Below are positions 47,161-55,684 of a stretch of 64,000 nt of DNA, in pieces; the stretch's first letter is position 1, and every line of letters starts with the position of its first letter. Source of the DNA: Rhizomicrobium palustre (GTDB lineage: Bacteria; Pseudomonadota; Alphaproteobacteria; Micropepsales; Micropepsaceae); the NCBI RefSeq assembly GCF_011761565.1, contig NZ_JAASRM010000001.1, forward strand, positions 930,139 through 994,138. The letters run 5' to 3'. Under the pieces are notes generated by a model. That model made no database searches. It worked only from the letters and a program-made list of their open reading frames with translations, and had not been told where the DNA came from. The translations under genes and the position numbers were made by a program.

Positions 47161-50094
47161 TTAGAAGTCGTACTTGATCCCGAGATAGTAGTCGGTCCCG
47201 GTCATGTGGTTGACGTACATGTACTTGTTGCTGCTGTCGAAATAGCCCGTGTACTGCTTCTGATGCTGGTTGGTCAGGTTCAGGGCATCGAAGGTGACCA
47301 TGATATGATCGTTGACCTTGTAGCTGGCCGACGCGTCGACATTGAACGTGTCGTCTGAAGCTTCGTAGTCATTGTACTGGGCTGGCAGCGACATGAAGTA
47401 GTGGCTGCGGTAAGAGGCCGAAACACGAGCCTGGAACACCGTATCATCGTAATACAGCGTGGTGTTGTAGCTGTTACGCGATTGGTTGTTCAGCGCACGA
47501 TAGGTGCAGGACGTCCCAATGATGTAGCAGACGCTCGATTCCACCCAGGTCGCATTGGCCGTGGTGCCGAAATTGTTGAACGGCGCTGGCAGGAAGGAGA
47601 AAGGCTGCTGCCAGTTGACTTCCACGCCATCGAGCGAGCCGCCGGGCGTGTTGATCGATTCAGTCACGGACCAGGATGCGTTGGTGCAGCCAGCGGTGGC
47701 ACCGCAAGCAGCTTGCAGGTTGGCCGCCGAGATCACCTTGTTCACGCCCGTAACGTAGGAAGGCAGCGTAAAGTTGATATTGCCCGAAGCGTCCGGCAGG
47801 AGGTTCGTCTTATAGGACGAAATGAAGGTGCCAAGCTTCTTGTAGAAGCCGGCTACCGACAGCATCGCGCCCTTGCCATAATACCATTCAAACGCCAGAT
47901 CGACCGTGTTGGCGCGGAACGGCTTCAGGCTCGAATTGGCGATATTGACTGAACGCGACGACCCGGAGACCGACAGATAATCGCCAGCGAGGCTGCCGAG
48001 ATCCGGGCGGCTCATGACCTGGGCCATATTCAAGCGCACGAGGAATTCCTCGCTCGGCTCCAACACTGCGTTAAAGGACGGCAGGAAGTCGTGATAGCCG
48101 GTAGAAGATTCCGTCGGCACGAAGGTGCCAGTCGGTGTCAGACCATAAGCAACCGCGCGGACCTGCGTGTTGACATACCGACCGCCAACATCGCCGCGCA
48201 GCGGCATGCCGTAAAGCTCGGTGGTCCAGGCAGCCTGGAACCAGCCGCCATAATCGTTCTCGCGAAGACTGCGGTTGTTGCCGAGGTCAGGACCAGGGCC
48301 GACAGACAGAAGATTCTGGTAGTTCCAGAGATCCTGCGCTTTGCCGAAATCTGCTACCAGCCAAGAAGTCGGCGTTGCGCCCGGCACCTTGTATGGCAAG
48401 TTCACCATGGTCGCGATGTCGGAAATCTTGGTGTGCTGGACCGCATAGGCGAAAGTGCCCGAGGTGGTTGCGCTGCCGTAATAGCCAGGGCTGGCGATGG
48501 TGCCATAGCCGTTCGAATAGGCTTCCTGGCTCGTGCCGGCAGAGGCTGTGCCTTCGCCGGTCGACATGCGCAACGACTGGGTACGGAAGCCGTAATTCTT
48601 GAAATCAAACCCGCCGGTCACAGTGAAGAAATTGGTGGCGGCATATTCGAAGTCCGTCGAGATCGACCGGAAGCTGTTGTAGTTGTACTGCGGACGACGG
48701 CGGAAGCTCGAGACATACCAGCAATTTGCGCCGGCGGTGCAGTTCGTGGTCTTGCCGCTAGTGATACCATCAGCAGGCGTCGTCGTAGGCAGGCTCGACA
48801 CGTCAAACTGGGCCGTGCCGTAGGTGAGCGTCGGATTCCAGTTGCCGTAAGCGCCATTGGTGAAGTCGTAGGAATAGTTATTCACGCCCGCGAGATCGAG
48901 CATGATGTAATCCTGAAGCGGATTGCGGTGATGCGATTCCGACCAGCCGACATGCAGATTGGCTTTGAACTTATCAGTGAAGGAGTGGTTCGCTTCCAGG
49001 GTCACCTGCATGAAGCGAGTGTCGAGTTGATCCAGGCGGTGTTCCGTACGCAGAGCTGCGCCGTTGGACTTGAGCAGCGGCTGCCAATAGCGCGAACCGG
49101 CCGGGACATAGACCTGATCAGCGAATTTGGTCGGCGTGCCGTACTTCTGCGACTGGATTTCGAGCTGCGTTTCTTCGCGCTGCGAGGCAAAATCGGAGAA
49201 CAAGGCCGACAGTGTCACCAGCGAAACGTCATCGGGCTGCCATTGCAGCGTCGAGGACATGCCCAAACGCTTTTCACCGCCACGATAGATTTCATAGCGC
49301 GGAATACGCGGCATAATCGGAGCCGCCTTTGTACCGGCGGAATCGACCTGCACCACGGTATTGGACGTGTTGGACGAGCGAACCGTCGACGCGCCTGATT
49401 CAATCGTGTGGCGCACCGTATAGGCCGCTGAGAACAGCGCACCGAAATGGCCGTTTCCGAACACATCGGAGATCAGGAAAGAACCGCGCGGGTTTCCGGA
49501 GCCGGAAAAATCGTTATAGCCCTGCTGGTAGGCCGCAGAGAGCACGAACTTGCTGTAATCGAACGGGCGGGCGGTGTGCATATCGACGGTGGCACCGAGC
49601 GAGCCTTCTTCCATCGAAGCCGAGGCGGATTTGGACACCGTCAGGCCACTGAACAATTCCGAACCGAACACGTTGAAGTCGAAGGAACGGCCGCGATTGG
49701 TGCCGCCCGACGCGTCAGCGCCGCCCGCGGTGGACATGGCTTCCATGCCGTTGATGCGAACGCGCGAGAACAGCGGGCCCAGGCCGCGCACGGTGATCTG
49801 ACGGCCTTCGCCAGCGTCACGGGTAATGGCAACACCTGGAATGCGCTGGAGGGATTCCGACACGTTCATGTCGGGGAATTTGGCGATATCTTCAGCCAGG
49901 ATGGAGTCAGATGAACCCAACGAATTCTTTTTGAGGTCGAGCGCCTTTTCGAGACTGGCGCGGAAGCCCGTCACAACGACGGTTTCCATGTCTTCTTGCG
50001 CAAAGGCGGCGCTGCCCGCGCCGACAACGGCCAGCAGGGCAACGGCCGAGGCACCGAGCTTAAAGCCAGCTATCCTATTGGAATATTTCAACAC
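47161..50094 (-). CDS. TonB-dependent receptor, Xanthomonas/Caulobacter type
   Basis: 977-aa outer-membrane transporter. Signal peptide (ALLAVVGAGSAAFA|QED), a TonB-box-like METVVVTGFR, then a plug domain (AEDIAKFPDMNVSESLQRIPGVAI, RGLGPLFSRVRINGMEAM) and a large beta-barrel ending YYLGIKYDF with a terminal Phe. This matches the TIGR01782 carbohydrate-oriented class. Two operator copies lie about 100 nt upstream, so uptake of pectic oligomers is inferred. GTG start with GGGAGG; a TTG follows at once. Confidence 0.93.
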   Translation of the reverse strand: MLKYSNRIAGFKLGASAVALLAVVGAGSAAFAQEDMETVVVTGFRASLEKALDLKKNSLGSSDSILAEDIAKFPDMNVSESLQRIPGVAITRDAGEGRQITVRGLGPLFSRVRINGMEAMSTAGGADASGGTNRGRSFDFNVFGSELFSGLTVSKSASASMEEGSLGATVDMHTARPFDYSKFVLSAAYQQGYNDFSGSGNPRGSFLISDVFGNGHFGALFSAAYTVRHTIESGASTVRSSNTSNTVVQVDSAGTKAAPIMPRIPRYEIYRGGEKRLGMSSTLQWQPDDVSLVTLSALFSDFASQREETQLEIQSQKYGTPTKFADQVYVPAGSRYWQPLLKSNGAALRTEHRLDQLDTRFMQVTLEANHSFTDKFKANLHVGWSESHHRNPLQDYIMLDLAGVNNYSYDFTNGAYGNWNPTLTYGTAQFDVSSLPTTTPADGITSGKTTNCTAGANCWYVSSFRRRPQYNYNSFRSISTDFEYAATNFFTVTGGFDFKNYGFRTQSLRMSTGEGTASAGTSQEAYSNGYGTIASPGYYGSATTSGTFAYAVQHTKISDIATMVNLPYKVPGATPTSWLVADFGKAQDLWNYQNLLSVGPGPDLGNNRSLRENDYGGWFQAAWTTELYGMPLRGDVGGRYVNTQVRAVAYGLTPTGTFVPTESSTGYHDFLPSFNAVLEPSEEFLVRLNMAQVMSRPDLGSLAGDYLSVSGSSRSVNIANSSLKPFRANTVDLAFEWYYGKGAMLSVAGFYKKLGTFISSYKTNLLPDASGNINFTLPSYVTGVNKVISAANLQAACGATAGCTNASWSVTESINTPGGSLDGVEVNWQQPFSFLPAPFNNFGTTANATWVESSVCYIIGTSCTYRALNNQSRNSYNTTLYYDDTVFQARVSASYRSHYFMSLPAQYNDYEASDDTFNVDASASYKVNDHIMVTFDALNLTNQHQKQYTGYFDSSNKYMYVNHMTGTDYYLGIKYDF

Positions 50095-50186
50095 TAATCC
50101 CTCCCTACTGTTTCCAGTAATTGTCGCGGCGACGGTTTATTTTGCCGTTCTTTCCGCGTCTGTACGGTGTTTCCTCCGCGAGACGC

Positions 50187-50200
50187 GGACACCGGTGTCA
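50187..50200. promoter_or_regulatory. LacI-type operator copy 3
   Basis: GGACACCGGTGTCA, 13 of 14 positions matching the palindrome; the best copy. Its centre is 24 bp from copy 4. Confidence 0.7.
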
Positions 50201-50210
50201 GCTACATTTC

Positions 50211-50224
50211 TGACACCGGTGACC
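50211..50224. promoter_or_regulatory. LacI-type operator copy 4
   Basis: TGACACCGGTGACC, left half perfect. It lies about 117 nt upstream of the receptor start. Confidence 0.65.
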
Positions 50225-50554
50225 GAGCAATACTCTCGATGCCTTGGCGCAACAAGGGCAAGCGTGGCTGAATGATGGCAAAAGCAGGCCGTAAGATGCA
50301 AAAGCGCAACACCGTCAACCGCTTAGTGTTAGCGCTGTCGTTCGGGAAGAGATTGAATTTATTGGCTAAAATATCCTCACTCTGAGTTGAAGAGAGCCCC
50401 TGCTGCGACCTGTTGTTCCGCTGTTACCGCGCACCCCACGTATTTGTGACCACCCACTTGCGCGACCATTGGCATAGGAAGAAGGCTTGCGAGCCTTGGG
50501 CGCACTCAAACCCTCAGCATCCAGCCAACCCCTTGAAAATAATCAGGCGCTGAA

Positions 50555-52114
50555 ATGACACCGGTGACTAACAGACGATCCCTTCTTTTGGCGGGCCTGA
50601 CTGCGGGCGTACTCACCACAGGGGCGTCAGGAGCCCAAAGCCCGGTGGTGAAGACCTCTGCGGGCAAGGTCCAAGGCACGACCGAGCAGGGCATCCATGC
50701 CTTCAAAGGCATTCCTTACGGCGCCGATACACGTGCGACACGGTTTGAGGCGCCACAGCCGCCCAAGCCCTGGCGCGGCTTGCGCAAAGCCCTCGCCTAT
50801 GGCCCCGCCTCGCCCCAGGCCACCAACGAGCCGAACCAAAGCGAAGACTGCCTTTATCTCAATGTCTGGACGCCGGAGATCGGCGGCAAGGCCAAGCGCG
50901 CGGTGATGTTCTACATCCATGGCGGCGCCTATTCTGGCGGTTCTGGCTCCGCCGCGATCTATGACGGCGTCAACCTCGCCAAGCGCGGCGATGTCGTGGT
51001 GGTCACGATCAACCACCGCCTCAACGCCTTTGGCTATCTCTATCTCGCCCATCTCGACAGCCGTTACGCTGATAGCGGCAATGTGGGACAACTCGACATC
51101 CTTCTGGCGCTGAAATGGGTGCAGGAGAATATTGCAGCGTTCGGCGGCGATGCTTCGCGCGTGATGGTGTTCGGCCAATCGGGCGGCGGGGCCAAAATCG
51201 CCACCATGATGGCCATGCCCGCCGCGAAAGGCCTTTTCCATCGTGCCGCCACGATGAGCGGACAACAAGTGACGGCATCAGGCCCCCTGCACGCCCAGGA
51301 ACGCACAGAAGCATTCCTCAAAACGCTCGGCATCACGAAAGCCAATTTGGGCGAGCTTAAAACCCTACCCCAAGAGAAGCTGGTCGCGGCTCTCTCCACC
51401 AAGGACCCGATCATTGGCTCGGGCGGGGTCTATTTCGGGCCGGTGCTGGATATGAAGCACCTCTTGCGTCACCCATTCTATCCGGATGCGCCCGCTCAGA
51501 GCGCGAACATCCCGATGATGATCGGCAATACCCATGATGAGACACGCGCCTTCATCTCTGATCCGGGCGTCTACAAACTCACTTGGGAGGAATTGCCCGA
51601 GCGCCTCGCCAAAAACATGCGTGTGGACATTCTGCCGAGCGTGGTGATCGAGCAGTATAAGAGCTGGTTTACGGGCATCTCGCCGACCGATCTATTCTTC
51701 CTTGCTACCACCGCGAGCCGTTCTTGGCGTGCCGCGATTATCGAGGCGGAGGAACGCGCCAAGGCGGGCACACCCGCTTATGCCTATCAAGTCGATTGGG
51801 CGACACCGGACGAACGCCGCCGTGCCATGCACACGACCGATATTCCGCTGGTCTTCGACAACACCGACAAAGAAGGTGCTGCCACGGGCAATAGCGAGCA
51901 CGCTCGCAAGATGGCGGCGATGATGAGCGAGACCTTCATCGCCTTCGCCAAGACCGGCAGTCCCAATAACCCGCTCATTCCATCCTGGACGCCCTATTCC
52001 ATGGCGGAGCGCGAAACCATGGTCTTCGATCTGCCGCCGCATCTGGAAAAGGATCCGCGCGGGCGTGAGCGCAAGCTCTTTGAAAAAGTGCCGTTCATCC
52101 AGCAAGGAACCTGA
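50555..52114 (+). CDS. Exported type-B carboxylesterase
   Basis: 519 aa. A twin-arginine-like signal (NRRSLLLAGLTAGVLTTG) ends near ASG|AQS. Family motifs are GIPYG, EDCLYLNVWTP and GQSGGGAKIATMMA with nucleophile Ser about 209; TMSGQQV, a Glu in NTHDETRAF and a late His complete the pattern. Some type-B esterases deacetylate or demethylate pectin, which would suit the locus, but that is inference. The ATG itself is part of operator copy 5. A terminator follows at 52140. Confidence 0.88.
   Translation: MTPVTNRRSLLLAGLTAGVLTTGASGAQSPVVKTSAGKVQGTTEQGIHAFKGIPYGADTRATRFEAPQPPKPWRGLRKALAYGPASPQATNEPNQSEDCLYLNVWTPEIGGKAKRAVMFYIHGGAYSGGSGSAAIYDGVNLAKRGDVVVVTINHRLNAFGYLYLAHLDSRYADSGNVGQLDILLALKWVQENIAAFGGDASRVMVFGQSGGGAKIATMMAMPAAKGLFHRAATMSGQQVTASGPLHAQERTEAFLKTLGITKANLGELKTLPQEKLVAALSTKDPIIGSGGVYFGPVLDMKHLLRHPFYPDAPAQSANIPMMIGNTHDETRAFISDPGVYKLTWEELPERLAKNMRVDILPSVVIEQYKSWFTGISPTDLFFLATTASRSWRAAIIEAEERAKAGTPAYAYQVDWATPDERRRAMHTTDIPLVFDNTDKEGAATGNSEHARKMAAMMSETFIAFAKTGSPNNPLIPSWTPYSMAERETMVFDLPPHLEKDPRGRERKLFEKVPFIQQGT
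50556..50569. promoter_or_regulatory. LacI-type operator copy 5, over the esterase start codon
   Basis: TGACACCGGTGACT, left half perfect. It begins at the T of the ATG start codon. Confidence 0.6.
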
Positions 52115-52139
52115 GCGCACGCAGATAGGTATTTCACCG

Positions 52140-52167
52140 AGGGCGCCCGTTGCGGCGCCCTTTTTTT
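52140..52167 (+). terminator. Rho-independent terminator after the esterase
   Basis: An 8-bp stem AGGGCGCC / GGCGCCCT with a 6-nt loop and a run of seven T. It lies 25 nt after the stop codon. Confidence 0.9.
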
Positions 52168-52357
52168 GCTCTCGCGGCTTTTCCTAAAATGCTCCGGCAA
52201 ATCATGCCTTGCGAACTCGACAATGCCGGGCAGAAGCAGCCGGTCGGATATCTGGTAAGACTTTTTTAACACTGATTATCGAGGCGTTGCGCGGCGGATT
52301 GGATCGGCACGCTTCCTGCAAACACCTCCTTCGCATACCCCGCGATGGAGCTTTTCG

Positions 52358-52780
52358 ATGTATATGGACGGATCTTACAGCCACGGCGAAAAGAGCCACA
52401 GCACCCCGCCCAAGGCCGCCATCGATTCCTCTGTGTTGCGGGCCATGGTGCGCGGCGAGTTGCCGGTGCATGAGCTTTCCGTCGCAAGCATTCGCATCGG
52501 CACGTTCGGCGCCAATACCGCAAACACCAAGCTTCTGTCCTTGCGAGTCTCGACCGCCGATCTCGCCGAAGGGCTCATGAATGTCAAAGACGACGAAGCC
52601 AAACTGACCGATTGGGCGAGCTTCATCCTGGTCGCCGCCGACCTCTTCGCCTTTGAAGACGAGAATGCCGATTGCGGCCATCGCCTGCTGGCTTGCATTT
52701 GGGACCTCGCCTTCGGTGCCCCCATCAGCCCTGCCGCCATGCGTCTTGCCGATGTCGCCCGCGGCCGCAAAGCCTGCTGA
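52358..52780 (+). CDS. Unknown protein, 140 aa
   Basis: ATG with GGAG upstream (an in-frame ATG two codons on is equally good). Mixed alpha/beta composition with no signal peptide; segments such as LPVHELSVASIRIGTFG and DWASFILVAADLFAFEDE look structured, and three Cys lie in the C-terminal part. No family is recognised. It lies 22 nt before the pentapeptide-repeat gene and is probably cotranscribed with it. The 52168-52357 upstream gap shows nothing I can name. Confidence 0.6.
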   Translation: MYMDGSYSHGEKSHSTPPKAAIDSSVLRAMVRGELPVHELSVASIRIGTFGANTANTKLLSLRVSTADLAEGLMNVKDDEAKLTDWASFILVAADLFAFEDENADCGHRLLACIWDLAFGAPISPAAMRLADVARGRKAC

Positions 52781-52802
52781 ACAAGAAGAAAGACAGTTCC
52801 TG

Positions 52803-53915
52803 ATGACCGCTGCCGTTCTCACTAAAGATATTCTCCCGGCCAATATTTCCCAGGCCGATCTTCATAAGATCATTGGCGATCACCAGCATTACGTCACCCA
52901 CCGCCGAGGACTTCGCGCAAGGCTTCCTTCCGCCAAATTGGATGGACTTATGATGGCCGGGCGCGATCTCTCGGAAGCCGATCTTTCCTGCGCCTCGCTG
53001 CGCGGTGCCGATCTTCGCGGTGTCAACCTCGCCCATGCCAGCCTCTTCTGCGCCGATTTGCGCGACTGCGATCTGCGCAACGCCAGGCTCGATCACGCCG
53101 ACCTTAGAGGGGCATCCTTCAAAGGGGCCAATCTTTCCCATGCCATCCTGGACCAGGCGGACCTTCGCCCGGCGAGCCTTCTCTATATGGGCGATACGGT
53201 GAAGTTTCAGGGCAACTCCCACAGCGAGTCCCCTTTCGGTGCGGTGGATTTCTCCCAAGCCATGCTGCGCTACACAAGCTTTCGCAACACCAAGCTTGAT
53301 AATGCCAACTTCACTGATGCCTCGATCGAGGGTGCAGCCTTCCGCGGCTCGCGCTTGCGCAATGCCTGCTTTCGCAATGCGGTGATGACGGGCGTGCATC
53401 TCGACGATCTCAGCAGCCGCGCGCTGGAGCAGGCGCTGCGCCCGCCGAGCCCGGATGCGCTCGAACGCGCCAAACCCGTGCTGACCGCGCTGTGGGCCCA
53501 TCATGAATGGTTTGTCTCCGGCGGCAAGAAAGGCCGCCCTGCAATGATTGATGGCGAAGACCTGCGCCCCTTGGCGAAGAGCCTGAAAGGGCTCTGCCTC
53601 GCCGGTCTTTCGGCCCGCCGCGTGATCGCGTACGGCGTCGATTTCTCCGGCTGCCAGTTGCAGGCCGCGCATTTGGATGGTGCCGATCTCAGAGTCGCCA
53701 ATTTCGATGGCGCGGATCTTTCGGGCACGGATTTCTCCGGCGCAAAACTCTCCCATGCGAGTTTCAAGGATGCCAAGATTGGCGACCTGACACTCTGCAA
53801 TGGCAAGGTCAAGCGTTTCTCGGCCGATACCGATGGGCACGCGCCCGCCCAATTGCAGCGCCATGCCAAGATGATCGCGCAGGCCGGGCTCTCGGCGCCG
53901 CTCGGCAGTTGCTGA
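52803..53915 (+). CDS. Pentapeptide-repeat protein with two modules
   Basis: 370 aa. Pentapeptide repeats of the A(D/N)Lxx type run from about 40 to 205 (ADLSCASLRGADLRGVNLAH and so on) and again from about 270 to 345. Each block is preceded by a similar header, DHQHYVTHRRGLRARL near 27 and HHEWFVSGGKKGRPAM near 233, so an internal duplication is likely. Such proteins form right-handed beta-helices; their roles vary and none is indicated here. ATG 52803 is chosen; 50 upstream in-frame codons overlap the preceding gene. Confidence 0.88.
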   Translation: MTAAVLTKDILPANISQADLHKIIGDHQHYVTHRRGLRARLPSAKLDGLMMAGRDLSEADLSCASLRGADLRGVNLAHASLFCADLRDCDLRNARLDHADLRGASFKGANLSHAILDQADLRPASLLYMGDTVKFQGNSHSESPFGAVDFSQAMLRYTSFRNTKLDNANFTDASIEGAAFRGSRLRNACFRNAVMTGVHLDDLSSRALEQALRPPSPDALERAKPVLTALWAHHEWFVSGGKKGRPAMIDGEDLRPLAKSLKGLCLAGLSARRVIAYGVDFSGCQLQAAHLDGADLRVANFDGADLSGTDFSGAKLSHASFKDAKIGDLTLCNGKVKRFSADTDGHAPAQLQRHAKMIAQAGLSAPLGSC

Positions 53916-53945
53916 TTTCTTTTCGACACCCACCTCGCGAACTTC

Positions 53946-53975
53946 AGGCCGTGCTTGTCCCGGCCTTTCTTTTTG
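53946..53975 (+). terminator. Rho-independent terminator after the pentapeptide gene
   Basis: A 6-bp stem AGGCCG / CGGCCT with a 9-nt loop followed by TTCTTTTT. It separates this unit from the polygalacturonase. Confidence 0.7.
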
Positions 53976-54090
53976 CGCGCGTTGGTCTTTGGCAAGAATT
54001 GTCACAAACGCGCGCGTGCGTCTGCGCCCCCTTGGCAATGTGTATGGGCCCGTGCTTCATCGGCGTTCTCCGCTCACACAGGAAGTGCCG

Positions 54091-55491
54091 ATGCTGAAAT
54101 CCTCATTGCTGGCCTCAGCAACCCTGATCTTGGCCACAGTTCCCGCCGCGGCCCAGGACGCGCGCCACGTGACGGAGCCAGTGATCCCGCCCGCCTGCAC
54201 AACCTTGCAGGCCGGGCTCACCGCCGTGAAGGATGGCGCATATCAAAGCCTCACCCTCGCGGACGAGGCAAAGCCCGACACCTATCGCATTCAACGCGCG
54301 ATCGATTCCTGTGACCGGGGCAAGGCAGTTGTCTTGAAAGCCGCGGGTGCGGCGAATGCGTTCTTGTCTGGTCCGCTGAAGCTGCGTAGCGGCGTGACTT
54401 TGGTGGTGGACAAAGGCACCACCGTTTTCGCCTCGCTGAATTTCAAAGACTTCGATGTGACGCCGGGAAGCTGCGGCATCGTCCGGCCCGGCATCAAGGC
54501 TGCCTGTAAACCCTTCATCAGTGTCGACGATGTTTCGGATGCGGGCATCATGGGTGACGGCGTGCTGGACGGACGCGCGGGCATTACCATTCCTGGCCTT
54601 GGCGTCAGCGCCTGGGATATCGCCCAGAAATATGAAGGTAAGGAGCGCGGGCTTTTCCGCATGGTGGTGGCTGACCGCGCCGACAACTTCACCCTTTATC
54701 GCATCACCATCAAAAACTCGCAGAACTTCAATGTCACCTATAATGGCGGCGACGGCTTCACGGTGTGGGGCGTGAAGGTGGAAGCGCCCAAGCGAGAGCC
54801 GAGGAGCGCCCGCCCTCTCTCGCACAACACCGACGGCATCGATCCCGGCAATGGCGCGCGGAATATCACCATCACCCGTTCTTATATCCGCACAGGCGAC
54901 GACAATATCGCCATCAAAGGCTCTGGCCGTGGCGGCGTGACGAACATGACCGTGAGCCACAACCATTTCTATTGGGGCCATGGCATGTCCATCGGTTCGG
55001 AAACCTATGCAGGTGTCTCCAACATCCTGGTGACCGATCTGACGCTGGACGGAACCGATTCCGGCATTCGCATCAAATCCTCAGCCGATCGCGGGGGGCT
55101 TGTTGAGAATGTTCGTTATGAGGATGTCTGCATCCGCAATTCCCCGCGCCCGATTGAGCTGACCACCCATTACGCAGGCCGCTCCGGCGGGCGCCTTCCC
55201 ACCTATCGCGCCCTCACCTTCAAGGATGTCACCATTTCCGGCGGCGGCGAAATCTCGTTTGACGGTTATGACAACGATCATCGCATCCAGCCGCTGCTGG
55301 ATGGGGTTTTCCTGAGCGACGCCGAAACGGCGAAGTACAAATACATCGCCGCGCATACCGACATCACCTATGGCGCGGGCGGCAGCAATATCGCCCCGCC
55401 CACGGATAATGACGTGACACTGACAGGCGCGCCCGGCAAAGCCACCGGCTCGGCAAGCTGCGCGTCCCGCTTTGTGCCTTGGCCGGAGTGA
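54091..55491 (+). CDS. Exported polygalacturonase (GH28)
   Basis: Cleaves galacturonan outside the cytoplasm. 466 aa from ATG with AGGAAG upstream; signal peptide MLKSSLLASATLILATVPAAA. All GH28 catalytic signatures are present: NTDGID (about 246-251), GDDNIAIK (Asp 270/271), GHGMSIGSE (His about 297) and RIKS (Arg/Lys 327/329). The beta-helix lies in the middle and C-terminal parts. Endo or exo action cannot be told. Upstream in-frame codons are not signal-like. No operator copy was found in front of it. Confidence 0.95.
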   Translation: MLKSSLLASATLILATVPAAAQDARHVTEPVIPPACTTLQAGLTAVKDGAYQSLTLADEAKPDTYRIQRAIDSCDRGKAVVLKAAGAANAFLSGPLKLRSGVTLVVDKGTTVFASLNFKDFDVTPGSCGIVRPGIKAACKPFISVDDVSDAGIMGDGVLDGRAGITIPGLGVSAWDIAQKYEGKERGLFRMVVADRADNFTLYRITIKNSQNFNVTYNGGDGFTVWGVKVEAPKREPRSARPLSHNTDGIDPGNGARNITITRSYIRTGDDNIAIKGSGRGGVTNMTVSHNHFYWGHGMSIGSETYAGVSNILVTDLTLDGTDSGIRIKSSADRGGLVENVRYEDVCIRNSPRPIELTTHYAGRSGGRLPTYRALTFKDVTISGGGEISFDGYDNDHRIQPLLDGVFLSDAETAKYKYIAAHTDITYGAGGSNIAPPTDNDVTLTGAPGKATGSASCASRFVPWPE

Positions 55492-55684
55492 TAACCAGGT
55501 TCGAATAGGAAGACCTCAAACCATTCTTTCGCCCGGTCATTTGCGGGCTGATAGGCCGTGGCTGGGCGGCTCTGGCGGCGCGATGTCCGCGGCATTACGG
55601 CAAATTCGTTTAGCAAGTTTAAGTTGAGAACATTGCCGCAGCGGATGAAGCTGCGACTCATCTTGGGACGGCATTGGGGGGCTT

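Larger units (their letters stand above)
50095..50554. promoter_or_regulatory. Divergent control region between TonB receptor and esterase
   Basis: 460 nt without a gene. It holds two operator copies (listed separately) near the receptor side and a third at the esterase start. A different partial palindrome TTAGCGCT near 50329 resembles a LacI-type half pattern but is weak. The centre around 50341-50400 is AT-richer. Confidence 0.5.
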
